Positions 54,149-62,337 of a stretch of DNA of 64,000 bases are shown here, in pieces (position 1 is the stretch's first letter; each line of letters begins with the position of its first letter). The position numbers and the translations under genes are program-made. Source of the DNA: Gemmatimonadales bacterium. Its GTDB lineage: Bacteria > Gemmatimonadota > Gemmatimonadetes > Longimicrobiales > Gaopeijiaceae. The DNA lies in NCBI GenBank assembly GCA_007695195.1, contig REEG01000140.1:62001-126000 (forward strand), read 5' to 3'. The notes beneath the pieces were generated by a model. It ran no database searches and was not told the DNA's origin. It worked only from the letters and a program-made list of their open reading frames with translations.

Positions 54149-54994
54149 TTACTCTCTGGAAGAGGGGAGTTCATATGTAAGGAGAGCCGGCAAGGTCGAA
54201 CCCTCGGGAGAATTGGGGGTTCCGCCGGAAGCCCACTCGAGCCGCAAACCGTCCCGGGCCACCAAGGTCTTCCCGGGGAATCCCAACGATCGAACCAGCT
54301 CCGGAAGTCCAGCCCGATCCACCTGCGGATAGAGATGGGTGAGAACCAGTACGGCCGGGTCCGCGGCACAGGCGATTTCGCTGACGGCCGAGGGATCCAG
54401 GTGCATCCCGGGGAAATCCTGGGAGGGGAAGGCGCACTCCGCCACCAGGAGATCCACGCCCGCCATGAAGGTCCCCAACTCGGGCGCGGGCCCCGTATCT
54501 CCCGTGTATCCCAAGCTCCCCGACTCCGTCTCGATCCGATACGCCAGCGATTCGTCGGTGTGGGGCGTGGGATGTGAACGCAGGGAAAACCGTCGGCCTG
54601 GATCCTCCCAGCGTCCGCGCTCCGGAAGTTCCTTCACAACCAGGGGGAATCCAGGATCCAGGATATACTCTCCAAAGGCCCCGACCAATCCCTCCAGGCG
54701 ACGGCCCAAACCCCGGGGTCCCAGCAAGGTCAGGGGCGATTTCCGGCCTCCCTGGATTCCGTGCCGGAGCGCCCAGAGGAGAGCGGGCAGATCCCCGAAG
54801 TGATCGGTGTGGTAGTGGGAGATGGTCACATGAGTCAGGGCCGACCAGTCCAGCCCCCACCGACTGAATCCATGGACTACGCCGCTGCCACAATCCAGGA
54901 GAAGGCTGAATCCCTCACCCTCCACCAGGTGCCCCGCAGATCGGTGATCATCATCCGGCAGGAGCGTCCCGGCTCCCAGGATAGTCACCCGCAC
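54149..54994 (-). CDS. RNase Z-like metallo-beta-lactamase-fold hydrolase
   Basis: A 281-residue MBL-fold protein. The metal motif is ISHYHTDHFGD (about 57-67). The later ligands are GYTGDTG and ECAFPSQ, and the last His is in LTHLYP, as in RNase Z/ElaC-like enzymes. An exosite insertion typical of true RNase Z is not obvious. The GTG at 54994 is preceded by GGGAGAG with good spacing and gives VRVTILGAGT; the ATG at 55024 would add ten residues. It is followed immediately by aroF. It may be a tRNA 3'-end nuclease or another hydrolase. Confidence 0.78.
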   Translation of the reverse strand: MRVTILGAGTLLPDDDHRSAGHLVEGEGFSLLLDCGSGVVHGFSRWGLDWSALTHVTISHYHTDHFGDLPALLWALRHGIQGGRKSPLTLLGPRGLGRRLEGLVGAFGEYILDPGFPLVVKELPERGRWEDPGRRFSLRSHPTPHTDESLAYRIETESGSLGYTGDTGPAPELGTFMAGVDLLVAECAFPSQDFPGMHLDPSAVSEIACAADPAVLVLTHLYPQVDRAGLPELVRSLGFPGKTLVARDGLRLEWASGGTPNSPEGSTLPALLTYELPSSRE

Positions 54995-55058
54995 GGCGCT
55001 CTCCCGGCCGCAGGCCCACAACACCGCGTCCCCGGGCAGGCCCTCCCCGATGCCCGGC

Positions 55059-58000
55059 TCACATCACCGCTCCCGCCGCCTCGAGCGCTTCTTCGAGGCG
55101 CACCCCCACGATGGAACTCACCCCTGGTTCCTCCATGGTGACCCCATAGATCCAATCCGCCGCCTCGATGGTGCGGGGATTGTGGGTGATGACGATGAAT
55201 TGCGTCTGGGCCTTGAAGTCCTGGAGAAGGCGGATGAAGCGGCCGATGTTGGACTCGTCCAGTGGGGCGTCCACCTCATCCAGTACGCAGAAGGGCGACG
55301 GTTTCACCAGGTAGATCCCGAAGAGGAGGGAGAGCGCCGTGAGCGCTCGTTCCCCTCCGGAGAGGAGGTCGATCCGTTGGGTCCGCTTCCCTCGGGGCGA
55401 GGCGTGGATCTCAATGACGGATTCCAGAGGATCCTGGGGATCTTCGAGCCAGATGTCGCACTCCCCGCCCTGGAAGAGCCGGAGGAAGGTGCTGCGGAAG
55501 TTGTCGCGGATCGCTTCGAACGTTTCCTGGAAGAGCCGCGTCGCTGTGGCGTTGATCTCGCGAATGGCGCTCCGAAGGTCGTTACGGGCGTCCACCAGGT
55601 CGTCGCGCTGCTCCTTCAGGAAGTCCAGCCGCGCTGACTCCTCCTCATGCTCCTCCACCGCGAGCATATTCACCGGACCCATCTTTCCCAGACGCCCCAC
55701 CACATCCGCCAACTCGTCGCGGAGCTCGTTGGTCTCGCCCTCCAGGATGTGGGCGTCCCGGGTCAACTGCTCCAGGGACCGCCCCCATTCCCCTTCGAGA
55801 CGATCCTGCACCCGCCCGATGCGGCCCTCCAGCTCCCGACTCTCGAGTTCGAGACGATGGCGGGCCTCCGATGCCTGCCGCTCCCGGACCCGGGCCTCAC
55901 GGCTCCGGGTCTCTGCCGTTTCAACCTCCCCCTGGATTGCCCGCAAGACCTCTTCCTGCCGGCGGAGGGTTTCGGTGGCATCGTCCCGCAGGGAGAAGAG
56001 TCTCTCGATCTCCGCCTCACCCTGGGAGCGGGTGACAGCCGCTTCGCCCACGCCCTTCCGGAGGCTCGCCTCTTCGCCGTCCAGCGACTCGATCCTCCGC
56101 CGGTTCCGCTGAGCCAGACGTGTGAGTTCGTCCAGACGCTCCCGTAGGCGCTCCACATCCCCTTCCGCCCTAGCTTCCCGGACCGTGAGATCGGAGACCT
56201 GGGTGCGCACGGTCTCCCACTCCTCCTGTACCTCTTCCAGGAGGCGCCTAGCCTCGTCTCGACCTCGGGCGATATCGGTCTCGCCGGCCGCCAACCCTTC
56301 CAATTCGGTCCGGGCGGCGGCGGCCCTCTCGTCGGTGCGCTGCATTGCCGCAGCCGTGGCCTGGATCTGTCGCTGAACCTCTTCCCGGGCTCGCTCCCGC
56401 CGTGCCCGATCAGCCGATTGCTCCCGGGCCTCCGCCTGCGCCTCCCGAAGCCGGTCCTGGCTGAGCCGTGCCTCGCGGCGGATCTCATGGAGGGTGGCTT
56501 CGGCCTCCTGGACCTGGAGATGGACGGCCTCCCGGCGCTCCCGGGCGTCGTCGGCTTCATCTCGGGCCTGGGACGCGTCGCGACGGAGCTGGTCCAGTTC
56601 GCCGCGGCGCTCGAGGAGGCCGGTGGCGCCCAGGGGATTCCCCACCCTCAGGAGGCCGGGGCGGCTGCGTACCAGGCCCCTGGCCGTGACGGATTCATCG
56701 GCGGCCGGGAGGGTGAGTGGGTCCCCCATGCCCTCGCTGAAGTCCACCCCGTCCAGGAGGACCCGGACCCAGGGGGCTCCAGCCCCTTCCACCTCCAGCC
56801 GGTCCAGGAGCGCTCCCTCACCGGACAGGTCGGGGACCCCCTCCAGGGGCAGGATGACGAGCCCGCCCCCTTTGCGCCACTCACGCTCGAACCAGTGCAC
56901 AAGCCGCAGGGCGGCGGCCTCGTCTTCCACCAACACGCCCCGGCTGAGCACCCCGAGATAGGCTTCCACAGCGGCCATAACCTGTGGAGGTGCAGACAGA
57001 TAGTCGGCCAGCACGCCGAGGACACCAGGGGGAGGCGCGGCCAGAAGGGATTTGAGGACAGGGTCCATCCCCTCCCGGTCCCGCTCCATGCGCTCGAGGG
57101 CCCGCAGACGGGTCTCCAGGGTGGCCGCCTGATCTTCGGCTTCGAGTTCCACGCGACGAGCCCCATCCGCCTTCGTCCGGACCCGCTCCACCTCCCGGCT
57201 TGCCCCTTCCACGGCCTTCTGCGTCGTCTCGACACCGGTGGAGAGCTGGGCGATGCGATCGGTGAAGAGGTCGCCCTGAGCCGCCAGCTCTTCCAACGCG
57301 ACCGCGGCACGCTCAAGCTCCTCATCCAGGTGTTGCCGGCGCAGCTCCAGGTCCCGGGCCTGCTCGGCGGCGGCATCCACATCTCCCCGAAGCTGCGCCG
57401 TTCTCCGGGCCAGTTCGCGCTCGCGCTGTTCAATGGACTCGAAGGCGCCCCGGGCTAGGGTGAGGCGTTCCCGGACTTCCTGGGAGGCGGCACGGCGCAG
57501 CTTCAGTTCGTCCCGGAGCGCCTGGAGAGCCCGGCCTCTCGTCACCTCTCCCGCCCGGACCTCCCTGATTTCGGCATCGGCCCGCTCCAGCGCATGACCC
57601 GCCTCCTGCCGCTCCAGGGCGATCCGCTCGAGTCGTTGCCCGGTATTCTCTTCCCGCTCCCGAGCCACGGCCACCTCCCGCTCCAATCGCACAATCCGGG
57701 TGCGGAGTTCCTCGGTCCGACCCGCCGCTTCCGTCCGCGCCCGCTCCGCCTCCACCCGGGTGGCCCTGAGCGATTCGAGGCGGGCCTCCAGTTCGGTGAC
57801 CCGGGCCTGTAGGGCTTCCGGATCGTCAGCGGAGGTCAGAGCGCCGGCAATCTCGGAACGACGCTGCTCAAGGGCCGCCAACTCCCGACCCACCAGAGTG
57901 ACCTCGAGATCCAACCGGCGCTTGCGGAGCTCGGTATACCGCTGCGCCCGACCCCTCTGCCGGGCCAGGGAGCGGACCTTGCTCTCCACCTCACCGATGA

Positions 58001-58580
58001 GATCCTCTAGCCGTTGCAGGTCGGCTTCGGCCCGCTCCAATCGCCGGGAGGCGGCGCGGCGCCGGTCCTTGTACTTGCCGATCCCCGCCGCCTCTTCGAA
58101 GAGTCCTCGACGCTCCTCAGCCCGGTCCGAAAGGATGGCGTCGATCATGCGGTTCTCGATCACCGCATAGGCATTGGCCCCGAGACCCGTGTCCCGACAG
58201 AGCTCCTGGATGTCCTTGAGGCGGCAACTGGAGCGGTTCAACCGGTACTCCGAACCTCCATCGCGGAAGACCGTGCGAGCGATCTCCACCTCCTCGAAGG
58301 GCACCGGGAGTGCGCCGCCTGCATTGGACAACTCCATGGTGACGGAGCCGCGATGCACGGGACGGCGTCCCACGGTGCCCTGGAAGATGGCCTCTTCCAT
58401 GCGGGCTCCGCGGATGGCTGTGGGACGCTGCTCGCCCAGGACCCACCGGATCGCATCCGAGATGTTGGACTTCCCGCATCCGTTGGGGCCAACGACGGCT
58501 GTGATCCCTTCGTGGAAGGCGATCTCCGTTCGGTCGGCAAAGGATTTGAAGCCGTGGATGCGAAGCGCGGTAAGCTTCAT
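55059..58580 (-). CDS. smc: Chromosome segregation protein SMC
   Basis: Condensin ATPase, 1173 residues. The N-terminal head holds the Walker A motif GPNGCGKS (31-38). Long Glu/Arg-rich coiled coils flank a hinge (about 510-650, with PPPGVLGVLADYLSAPPQ). The C-terminal head has the ABC signature LLSGGERALTALSLLFGIYL and Walker B CVLDEVDAPLDESN. The start overlaps the stop of the ParA-like gene by four bases. ScpA and ScpB are not in the window. Confidence 0.95.
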   Translation of the reverse strand: MKLTALRIHGFKSFADRTEIAFHEGITAVVGPNGCGKSNISDAIRWVLGEQRPTAIRGARMEEAIFQGTVGRRPVHRGSVTMELSNAGGALPVPFEEVEIARTVFRDGGSEYRLNRSSCRLKDIQELCRDTGLGANAYAVIENRMIDAILSDRAEERRGLFEEAAGIGKYKDRRRAASRRLERAEADLQRLEDLIGEVESKVRSLARQRGRAQRYTELRKRRLDLEVTLVGRELAALEQRRSEIAGALTSADDPEALQARVTELEARLESLRATRVEAERARTEAAGRTEELRTRIVRLEREVAVAREREENTGQRLERIALERQEAGHALERADAEIREVRAGEVTRGRALQALRDELKLRRAASQEVRERLTLARGAFESIEQRERELARRTAQLRGDVDAAAEQARDLELRRQHLDEELERAAVALEELAAQGDLFTDRIAQLSTGVETTQKAVEGASREVERVRTKADGARRVELEAEDQAATLETRLRALERMERDREGMDPVLKSLLAAPPPGVLGVLADYLSAPPQVMAAVEAYLGVLSRGVLVEDEAAALRLVHWFEREWRKGGGLVILPLEGVPDLSGEGALLDRLEVEGAGAPWVRVLLDGVDFSEGMGDPLTLPAADESVTARGLVRSRPGLLRVGNPLGATGLLERRGELDQLRRDASQARDEADDARERREAVHLQVQEAEATLHEIRREARLSQDRLREAQAEAREQSADRARRERAREEVQRQIQATAAAMQRTDERAAAARTELEGLAAGETDIARGRDEARRLLEEVQEEWETVRTQVSDLTVREARAEGDVERLRERLDELTRLAQRNRRRIESLDGEEASLRKGVGEAAVTRSQGEAEIERLFSLRDDATETLRRQEEVLRAIQGEVETAETRSREARVRERQASEARHRLELESRELEGRIGRVQDRLEGEWGRSLEQLTRDAHILEGETNELRDELADVVGRLGKMGPVNMLAVEEHEEESARLDFLKEQRDDLVDARNDLRSAIREINATATRLFQETFEAIRDNFRSTFLRLFQGGECDIWLEDPQDPLESVIEIHASPRGKRTQRIDLLSGGERALTALSLLFGIYLVKPSPFCVLDEVDAPLDESNIGRFIRLLQDFKAQTQFIVITHNPRTIEAADWIYGVTMEEPGVSSIVGVRLEEALEAAGAVM

Positions 58581-59578
58581 GGGCTCCGGAGGAGGTCGTC
58601 CAGGAGGAGAGCGGAGTCTCCGGCCACCGGGGTGATCCCCGGGATCTCAAGAACGCCAAACAGAGCCCCCACAACCAGACCGAGAGCCACCACGATCAGA
58701 AAGATTAGGAACCAGAAGAGTGTCCGGGACTCAGGCGCGGCGTCGGATGGTGTGGACGGAGACGGCTGTGGATCGGTGGCCTGTACAGACCCTGCCGCCC
58801 CCCCTCGCCCTGCGGGAATAGCGCCACCGGCGTCACCGCCACCAGCGTCGGTGTCTTCCACCGGAGGCGACCACTGAGCGACCTCCGCGGCCTCCGCAGC
58901 CTCCGACTCCATGGGAACAGACAGACCGGGGACGTCAGGCTCCGCCTCCGGATCCGCCGCAGCCGGTGTCACCGGAGCAGGCACAGCCCCGGACCCGGCC
59001 ACGCCTGCTCTCTCCGGGTGGAGAACGAAGCCACCCTGGCCCTGGTCCACCCCGGCGGACAGGGCACTCTTCAGCCGGATGGACCGATCCGCCTCACCTG
59101 CGAGTCCCTCCGTGCCCGGCGCTCCCGCCGGGAGGTAGAGCAATACCAGAAGCCCGGAATCGCGGCACTGGGAAAGAACGGCTCCCCATCTGGGATGGCG
59201 AAGTACCGAAGGGGGGTCGGCCACCACCGTCCCCGCAGGTGCGAAGAGGAATCCCCCCTCCTGCTCCCTTGAAACCCGCTCCGGTGATACCCCGAAAAGG
59301 ACGGCGTCGGTCACCCCTTCGCCGTTGGGTCCGCCCAGCACCTCGTGGAGGGTGGGGTCGGCGACGTCGGCATCGAGAAGCAGAACCCTACGCCCTAACT
59401 CCCCCAGGCCACGGGCGAGTCCGGCGGCCGCACTCGGCGCCCAGCCGCTCTCGCGGGTGGCCGGGTCGGCCAGAAGCACGACGACCTGAACCCTGGGGTC
59501 CGTCAGTTCGTGGAGAGGGTCCGGAAGAACGGGAGATTCCGGATCGAACGAGAGGACGATTGCAGATTCGGAGGCCAT
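58577..59578 (-). CDS. ParA/MinD-like protein without P-loop, C-terminal membrane anchor
   Basis: A 333-residue protein. Residues 28-190 resemble a ParA/CpsD-type nucleotide-binding fold: VVVLLADPATRESGWAPSAA, GLGELGRRVLLLDADVADPT and LLVLLYLPAG. The place of the KGGxGKTT P-loop is taken by ATRESGWAPSA, so ATP binding is doubtful. A long Pro/Ala/Glu/Gly-rich linker (about 195-285) leads to one membrane helix ([20 protein letters not shown]) near the C terminus. It is translationally coupled to smc. The family is not firmly recognised; a scaffold role in chromosome or envelope organisation is only inferred. Confidence 0.6.
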   Translation of the reverse strand: MASESAIVLSFDPESPVLPDPLHELTDPRVQVVVLLADPATRESGWAPSAAAGLARGLGELGRRVLLLDADVADPTLHEVLGGPNGEGVTDAVLFGVSPERVSREQEGGFLFAPAGTVVADPPSVLRHPRWGAVLSQCRDSGLLVLLYLPAGAPGTEGLAGEADRSIRLKSALSAGVDQGQGGFVLHPERAGVAGSGAVPAPVTPAAADPEAEPDVPGLSVPMESEAAEAAEVAQWSPPVEDTDAGGGDAGGAIPAGRGGAAGSVQATDPQPSPSTPSDAAPESRTLFWFLIFLIVVALGLVVGALFGVLEIPGITPVAGDSALLLDDLLRSP

Positions 59579-59694
59579 GGGATCACCGGAAGGGGGGGGT
59601 TCCCTGATACCCCGGCAATACCCCGGGGCCGCAGTCTGGGCGAAGGTAACCCCAGGGGCGACCCCGGGGCAATCAGAACGAGCGACCCGCCGGA

Positions 59695-60051
59695 CTACGC
59701 CTCGAAGGAGTGCGTCTGAGCGTCTCCCCAGAGGCTCTCGAGTTGATAGAACTCGCGCGCCGTCGTGTGGAAGACGTGGACAACCACATCGAAGTAATCG
59801 ATGAGGACCCAGCGCCCTTCATTGAGCCCTTCCACATGGCTCGGGCGCACCCCCATCTTCTTCAACTCATCGATGATGTGATCGGCGATGGCCTTCACCT
59901 GGGTATCGGAACGCCCGGTGGCCAGGAGGAAGAACTCGGTGGCCGACGAGATGCCCCGGAGGTCCATGGCCAGGACCTCTTCCGCCTTCCGCTCCAGCGC
60001 CAACTCCGCCGCCCGGGCCAGGTGAGCCGGGGACTCGTCCCACTCGGGCAC
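59695..60051 (-). CDS. rsfS: Ribosome silencing factor RsfS
   Basis: Binds uL14 and blocks subunit joining in starvation. The conserved LDLRGISSATEFFLLATGRS-like segment, QVKAIADHI, and GRWVLIDYFDVVVHVFHTTAREFYQLESLWGD-type C terminus are all visible across 118 residues. It lies 17 bases after rplI. The 116 bases beyond its end (59579-59694) contain repeated ACCCCGGGGC blocks but no clear terminator. Confidence 0.93.
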   Translation of the reverse strand: MPEWDESPAHLARAAELALERKAEEVLAMDLRGISSATEFFLLATGRSDTQVKAIADHIIDELKKMGVRPSHVEGLNEGRWVLIDYFDVVVHVFHTTAREFYQLESLWGDAQTHSFEA

Positions 60052-60068
60052 GGCGGCGCCGTCCCGAG

Positions 60069-60524
60069 TCAGCCTTCCTCCCGGGTGATCCGGACCTCAA
60101 CCTCCACCTCGACCTCCGAGTGGAGCCGAATGGCGACTTGGTAGACACCGACCTCCTTGAGAGGCTCATCCAGAACGACCTGTCTGCGCTCGACCTCGAA
60201 GTCGAGCTCCAGCTCGTTGAGGCGTTCCGCCACATCCTGGGCGGCGATGCTCCCAAAGAGCCGTCCCTCTTCCGACGCCAGCGCCTCAAAGGCGATGGAC
60301 ACTTCGTCGATCTGGGAAGCGCGCCGACGGGCCTCCAGAGTGTCCCGCTTGGATCGCTCCTCGGCCTGCCGCTTCTCCTCCTCGATTCGGCGGAGATTGC
60401 CGGCCGAGGCCTCGTAGGCGAGACCCTGGGGAAGAAGGAAGTTCCGGGCGTACCCGGGCTTGACGGTAACCACATCTCCGGGCTGGCCCAGGTTCTCCAC
60501 GGTCTCCTTCAAAATCAACTTCAT
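60069..60524 (-). CDS. rplI: 50S ribosomal protein bL9
   Basis: Ribosomal protein L9. MKLILKETVENLGQPGD (1-17) and VKPGYARNFLLPQGLAYEAS (about 21-40) form the N-terminal domain, a connecting helix of charged residues follows, and the C-terminal domain ends in VEVEVRITREE. It has 151 residues, close to normal. The ATG at 60524 fits; upstream codons lie in the DUF2232 gene. Confidence 0.94.
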   Translation of the reverse strand: MKLILKETVENLGQPGDVVTVKPGYARNFLLPQGLAYEASAGNLRRIEEEKRQAEERSKRDTLEARRRASQIDEVSIAFEALASEEGRLFGSIAAQDVAERLNELELDFEVERRQVVLDEPLKEVGVYQVAIRLHSEVEVEVEVRITREEG

Positions 60525-60543
60525 CGTCGCGCTCCTTGAAAAT

Positions 60544-61497
60544 CTATCCGGACCCGGCTGACTCGTCTGCGGCCCCGCGGGCCCGCAGATCGAACCACGA
60601 GTCGCCCACACCGATGACCATTGCCCCGAAGGCCAGCACCGGCGGCACAAGCGCCGCCGTCACTGCCAATAGAAGCATGGCCGGTAGCGAAAGCCCTCCG
60701 GAAAGAGCCAGAACCACTCCGGCTCCCCGAAAGGCGTATAGCCCTGCCATGAACACCACCAGGTTCAATCCCACCCGACCCGGTCCCCCACTCCAACCGA
60801 AGGCGAGGATCAGCCCCAGCCCCACAATGAAAACCCAGATCAGCGGGTCCGGGAACCGGAAGCGGGCCAGCGGAGAGAGTCCGGCATCCGATCCGGCGGA
60901 TGCGCGAACGTAGAGCCACCATGCCGTTCCCAGAGCCGCCAGCGTAGCCAATCCCAGGAGCGCAGGGAATACCTGACCCTGGATCTCCGCCGTTCGACCC
61001 AGCGTTTCCGCCAGGGCGCCCACAAACTCCCCTTCCCCCTCGCCGGAGAAGCTGCCCAGCAGCGCTCCCGCAGCCTGGGCTCCCCTTTCCAGCCGGGCAT
61101 CTACCAGGGCCTGGATGCGCCCGGTCCCGCCAAAGCCCGCCAGGATCAGCACCGCCGAGAGGAAGGCCCCCGCCACCGCCAGGAGGCCCCGCTCCAGCAT
61201 CGATCGTTGGGGCCAGCCCCAACTCAAGGCCAGGAACCCCCCCCCTGCCAGTATGGCCCACCCCCGCTCGGCGAACCAGAGGCCGTCACCGGAAGGTCCG
61301 GGGAGCGGAAAGAGCAGGATCAGCAGGGCCGCCCCCAGGATCAGACTCCGGAGCCGTCCACCCGGAACCACCAGCGCCAACAGGATGAACGGAACCCCAA
61401 CCAGGATCAGGGGGTGCCCGATGCCCAGGGCGAGAACCACCAGGAAGAGCCCCAGGGGTCGGAGCCATCGCCGCTCCGATCCCCTCACCTCTTCCAT
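60544..61497 (-). CDS. DUF2232 (YybS-like) polytopic membrane protein
   Basis: A 317-residue protein with about eight hydrophobic helices and no catalytic motif. Its place between the S6/S18 gene (9 bases upstream) and rplI (19 bases downstream) matches the YybS/DUF2232 proteins found in the rpsF-rpsR-rplI neighbourhood of Firmicutes and other phyla. The C-terminal half (LIWVFIVGLGLILAFGWSGG, NLVVFMAGLYAFRGAGVVLA) shows the family pattern. The role is unknown. Confidence 0.7.
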   Translation of the reverse strand: MEEVRGSERRWLRPLGLFLVVLALGIGHPLILVGVPFILLALVVPGGRLRSLILGAALLILLFPLPGPSGDGLWFAERGWAILAGGGFLALSWGWPQRSMLERGLLAVAGAFLSAVLILAGFGGTGRIQALVDARLERGAQAAGALLGSFSGEGEGEFVGALAETLGRTAEIQGQVFPALLGLATLAALGTAWWLYVRASAGSDAGLSPLARFRFPDPLIWVFIVGLGLILAFGWSGGPGRVGLNLVVFMAGLYAFRGAGVVLALSGGLSLPAMLLLAVTAALVPPVLAFGAMVIGVGDSWFDLRARGAADESAGSG

Positions 61498-61506
61498 CTG
61501 CGCATC

Positions 61507-62148
61507 CTACCGGTCGTGATCCTGTACGTAGGGAAGCAGGGCCAGGAACCGCGCCCTCTTCACCGCTGTGCCCAGACCGCGCTGGAAGCGTGCCGTCACC
61601 TTCGTCGTCCGCTTCGGCAGGATCTTCCCCTGTTCGGTAACGAAACGGGAGAGGGTAGAGACGTCCTTGTAGTTCAGCATCTCGATGCGGGGCCCTTCAA
61701 CCCGGCGGCGGCGCCCCCGTCCACCTGAAAACTCCGGGGGTGACGTGCCGTCATCCTCGAAGTCGTCGTCCTCGTCTTCGTCCTCGTCGTCGTCGTCATC
61801 ATCGTCCTGCGAGGAGGACTCCGGCTCTTCGGCGAAAATGGACATCCCCGTGGTGGGCTCGCCCTCGTTGATCACCACCAGGTGTCGCATCAACTCCTCG
61901 TCCAGCTTGAGGATGCGCTCGAACTCGGGGAGTGCCGAAGGATCGGTGACGAAGTGGGCCACCACGTAGTAGCCCTGATTCTGGTCGTGGATCTCATACG
62001 CCAGGGCGCGAACGCCCCAGTGATCCACCTCAGCCACCTCCGCTCCATCCGGTCCCGTCAGGAGGGCATGGAAGCGCTCGAGTTTGGCGTTGATCGCCTC
62101 TTCGTCGAGTGCGGGGTGAAAGATGTAGACGACTTCGTAGTTTCTCAT
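61507..62148 (-). CDS. rpsF-rpsR: Fused 30S ribosomal proteins bS6 and bS18
   Basis: One reading frame of 213 residues encodes both proteins. Residues 1-96 are bS6 ([49 protein letters not shown]). Residues 97-144 are a linker whose core (115-133) is an almost pure run of Asp and Glu. Residues 145-211 are bS18 ([52 protein letters not shown]). There is no stop, ATG or GTG between the two that could restart a full bS18. The bS18 part lacks the CxxC of zinc-binding forms. In known ribosomes bS6 and bS18 bind each other on the 30S platform. An ATG at 62247 is rejected as unconserved. Confidence 0.9.
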   Translation of the reverse strand: MRNYEVVYIFHPALDEEAINAKLERFHALLTGPDGAEVAEVDHWGVRALAYEIHDQNQGYYVVAHFVTDPSALPEFERILKLDEELMRHLVVINEGEPTTGMSIFAEEPESSSQDDDDDDDEDEDEDDDFEDDGTSPPEFSGGRGRRRRVEGPRIEMLNYKDVSTLSRFVTEQGKILPKRTTKVTARFQRGLGTAVKRARFLALLPYVQDHDR

Positions 62149-62184
62149 GGACTGTCGATTCCCGTGGTCCGTCGATGTGAACGG

Positions 62185-62204
62185 GCCCCGCCGGGGGGCG
62201 GAGC
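62185..62204 (-). promoter_or_regulatory. Leader hairpin upstream of the bS6-bS18 gene
   Basis: In the 63-base 5' leader the minus strand reads GCTCCGCC-CCCC-GGCGGGGC, an 8-bp stem (one G-U pair) with a CCCC loop, ending 36 bases before the ATG. S6:S18 complexes autoregulate through a leader RNA in several bacteria; whether this hairpin is such a site is not shown. Confidence 0.45.
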
Positions 62205-62218
62205 GGGTGAAGCTATAG

Positions 62219-62247
62219 AAGCTATAAGACCCTCGCCGACACTTCAA
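62219..62247 (-). promoter_or_regulatory. Promoter of the bS6-bS18/rplI operon
   Basis: On the minus strand TTGAAG (plus 62242-62247) is followed by 17 bases and TAGCTT (plus 62219-62224). TAGCTTC is repeated directly just downstream (TAGCTTCTATAGCTTC), so an alternative -10 is possible. Transcription would start near 62211. Confidence 0.6.
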
Positions 62248-62337
62248 CCGCTTGGGAGCCGCGAACGAGCCGGCAGCCCGAGGGATCCCGAGGGAGAACT
62301 CCGGATCCGGAGCCGGCGGACGTGGGCCAGCTCGGGT

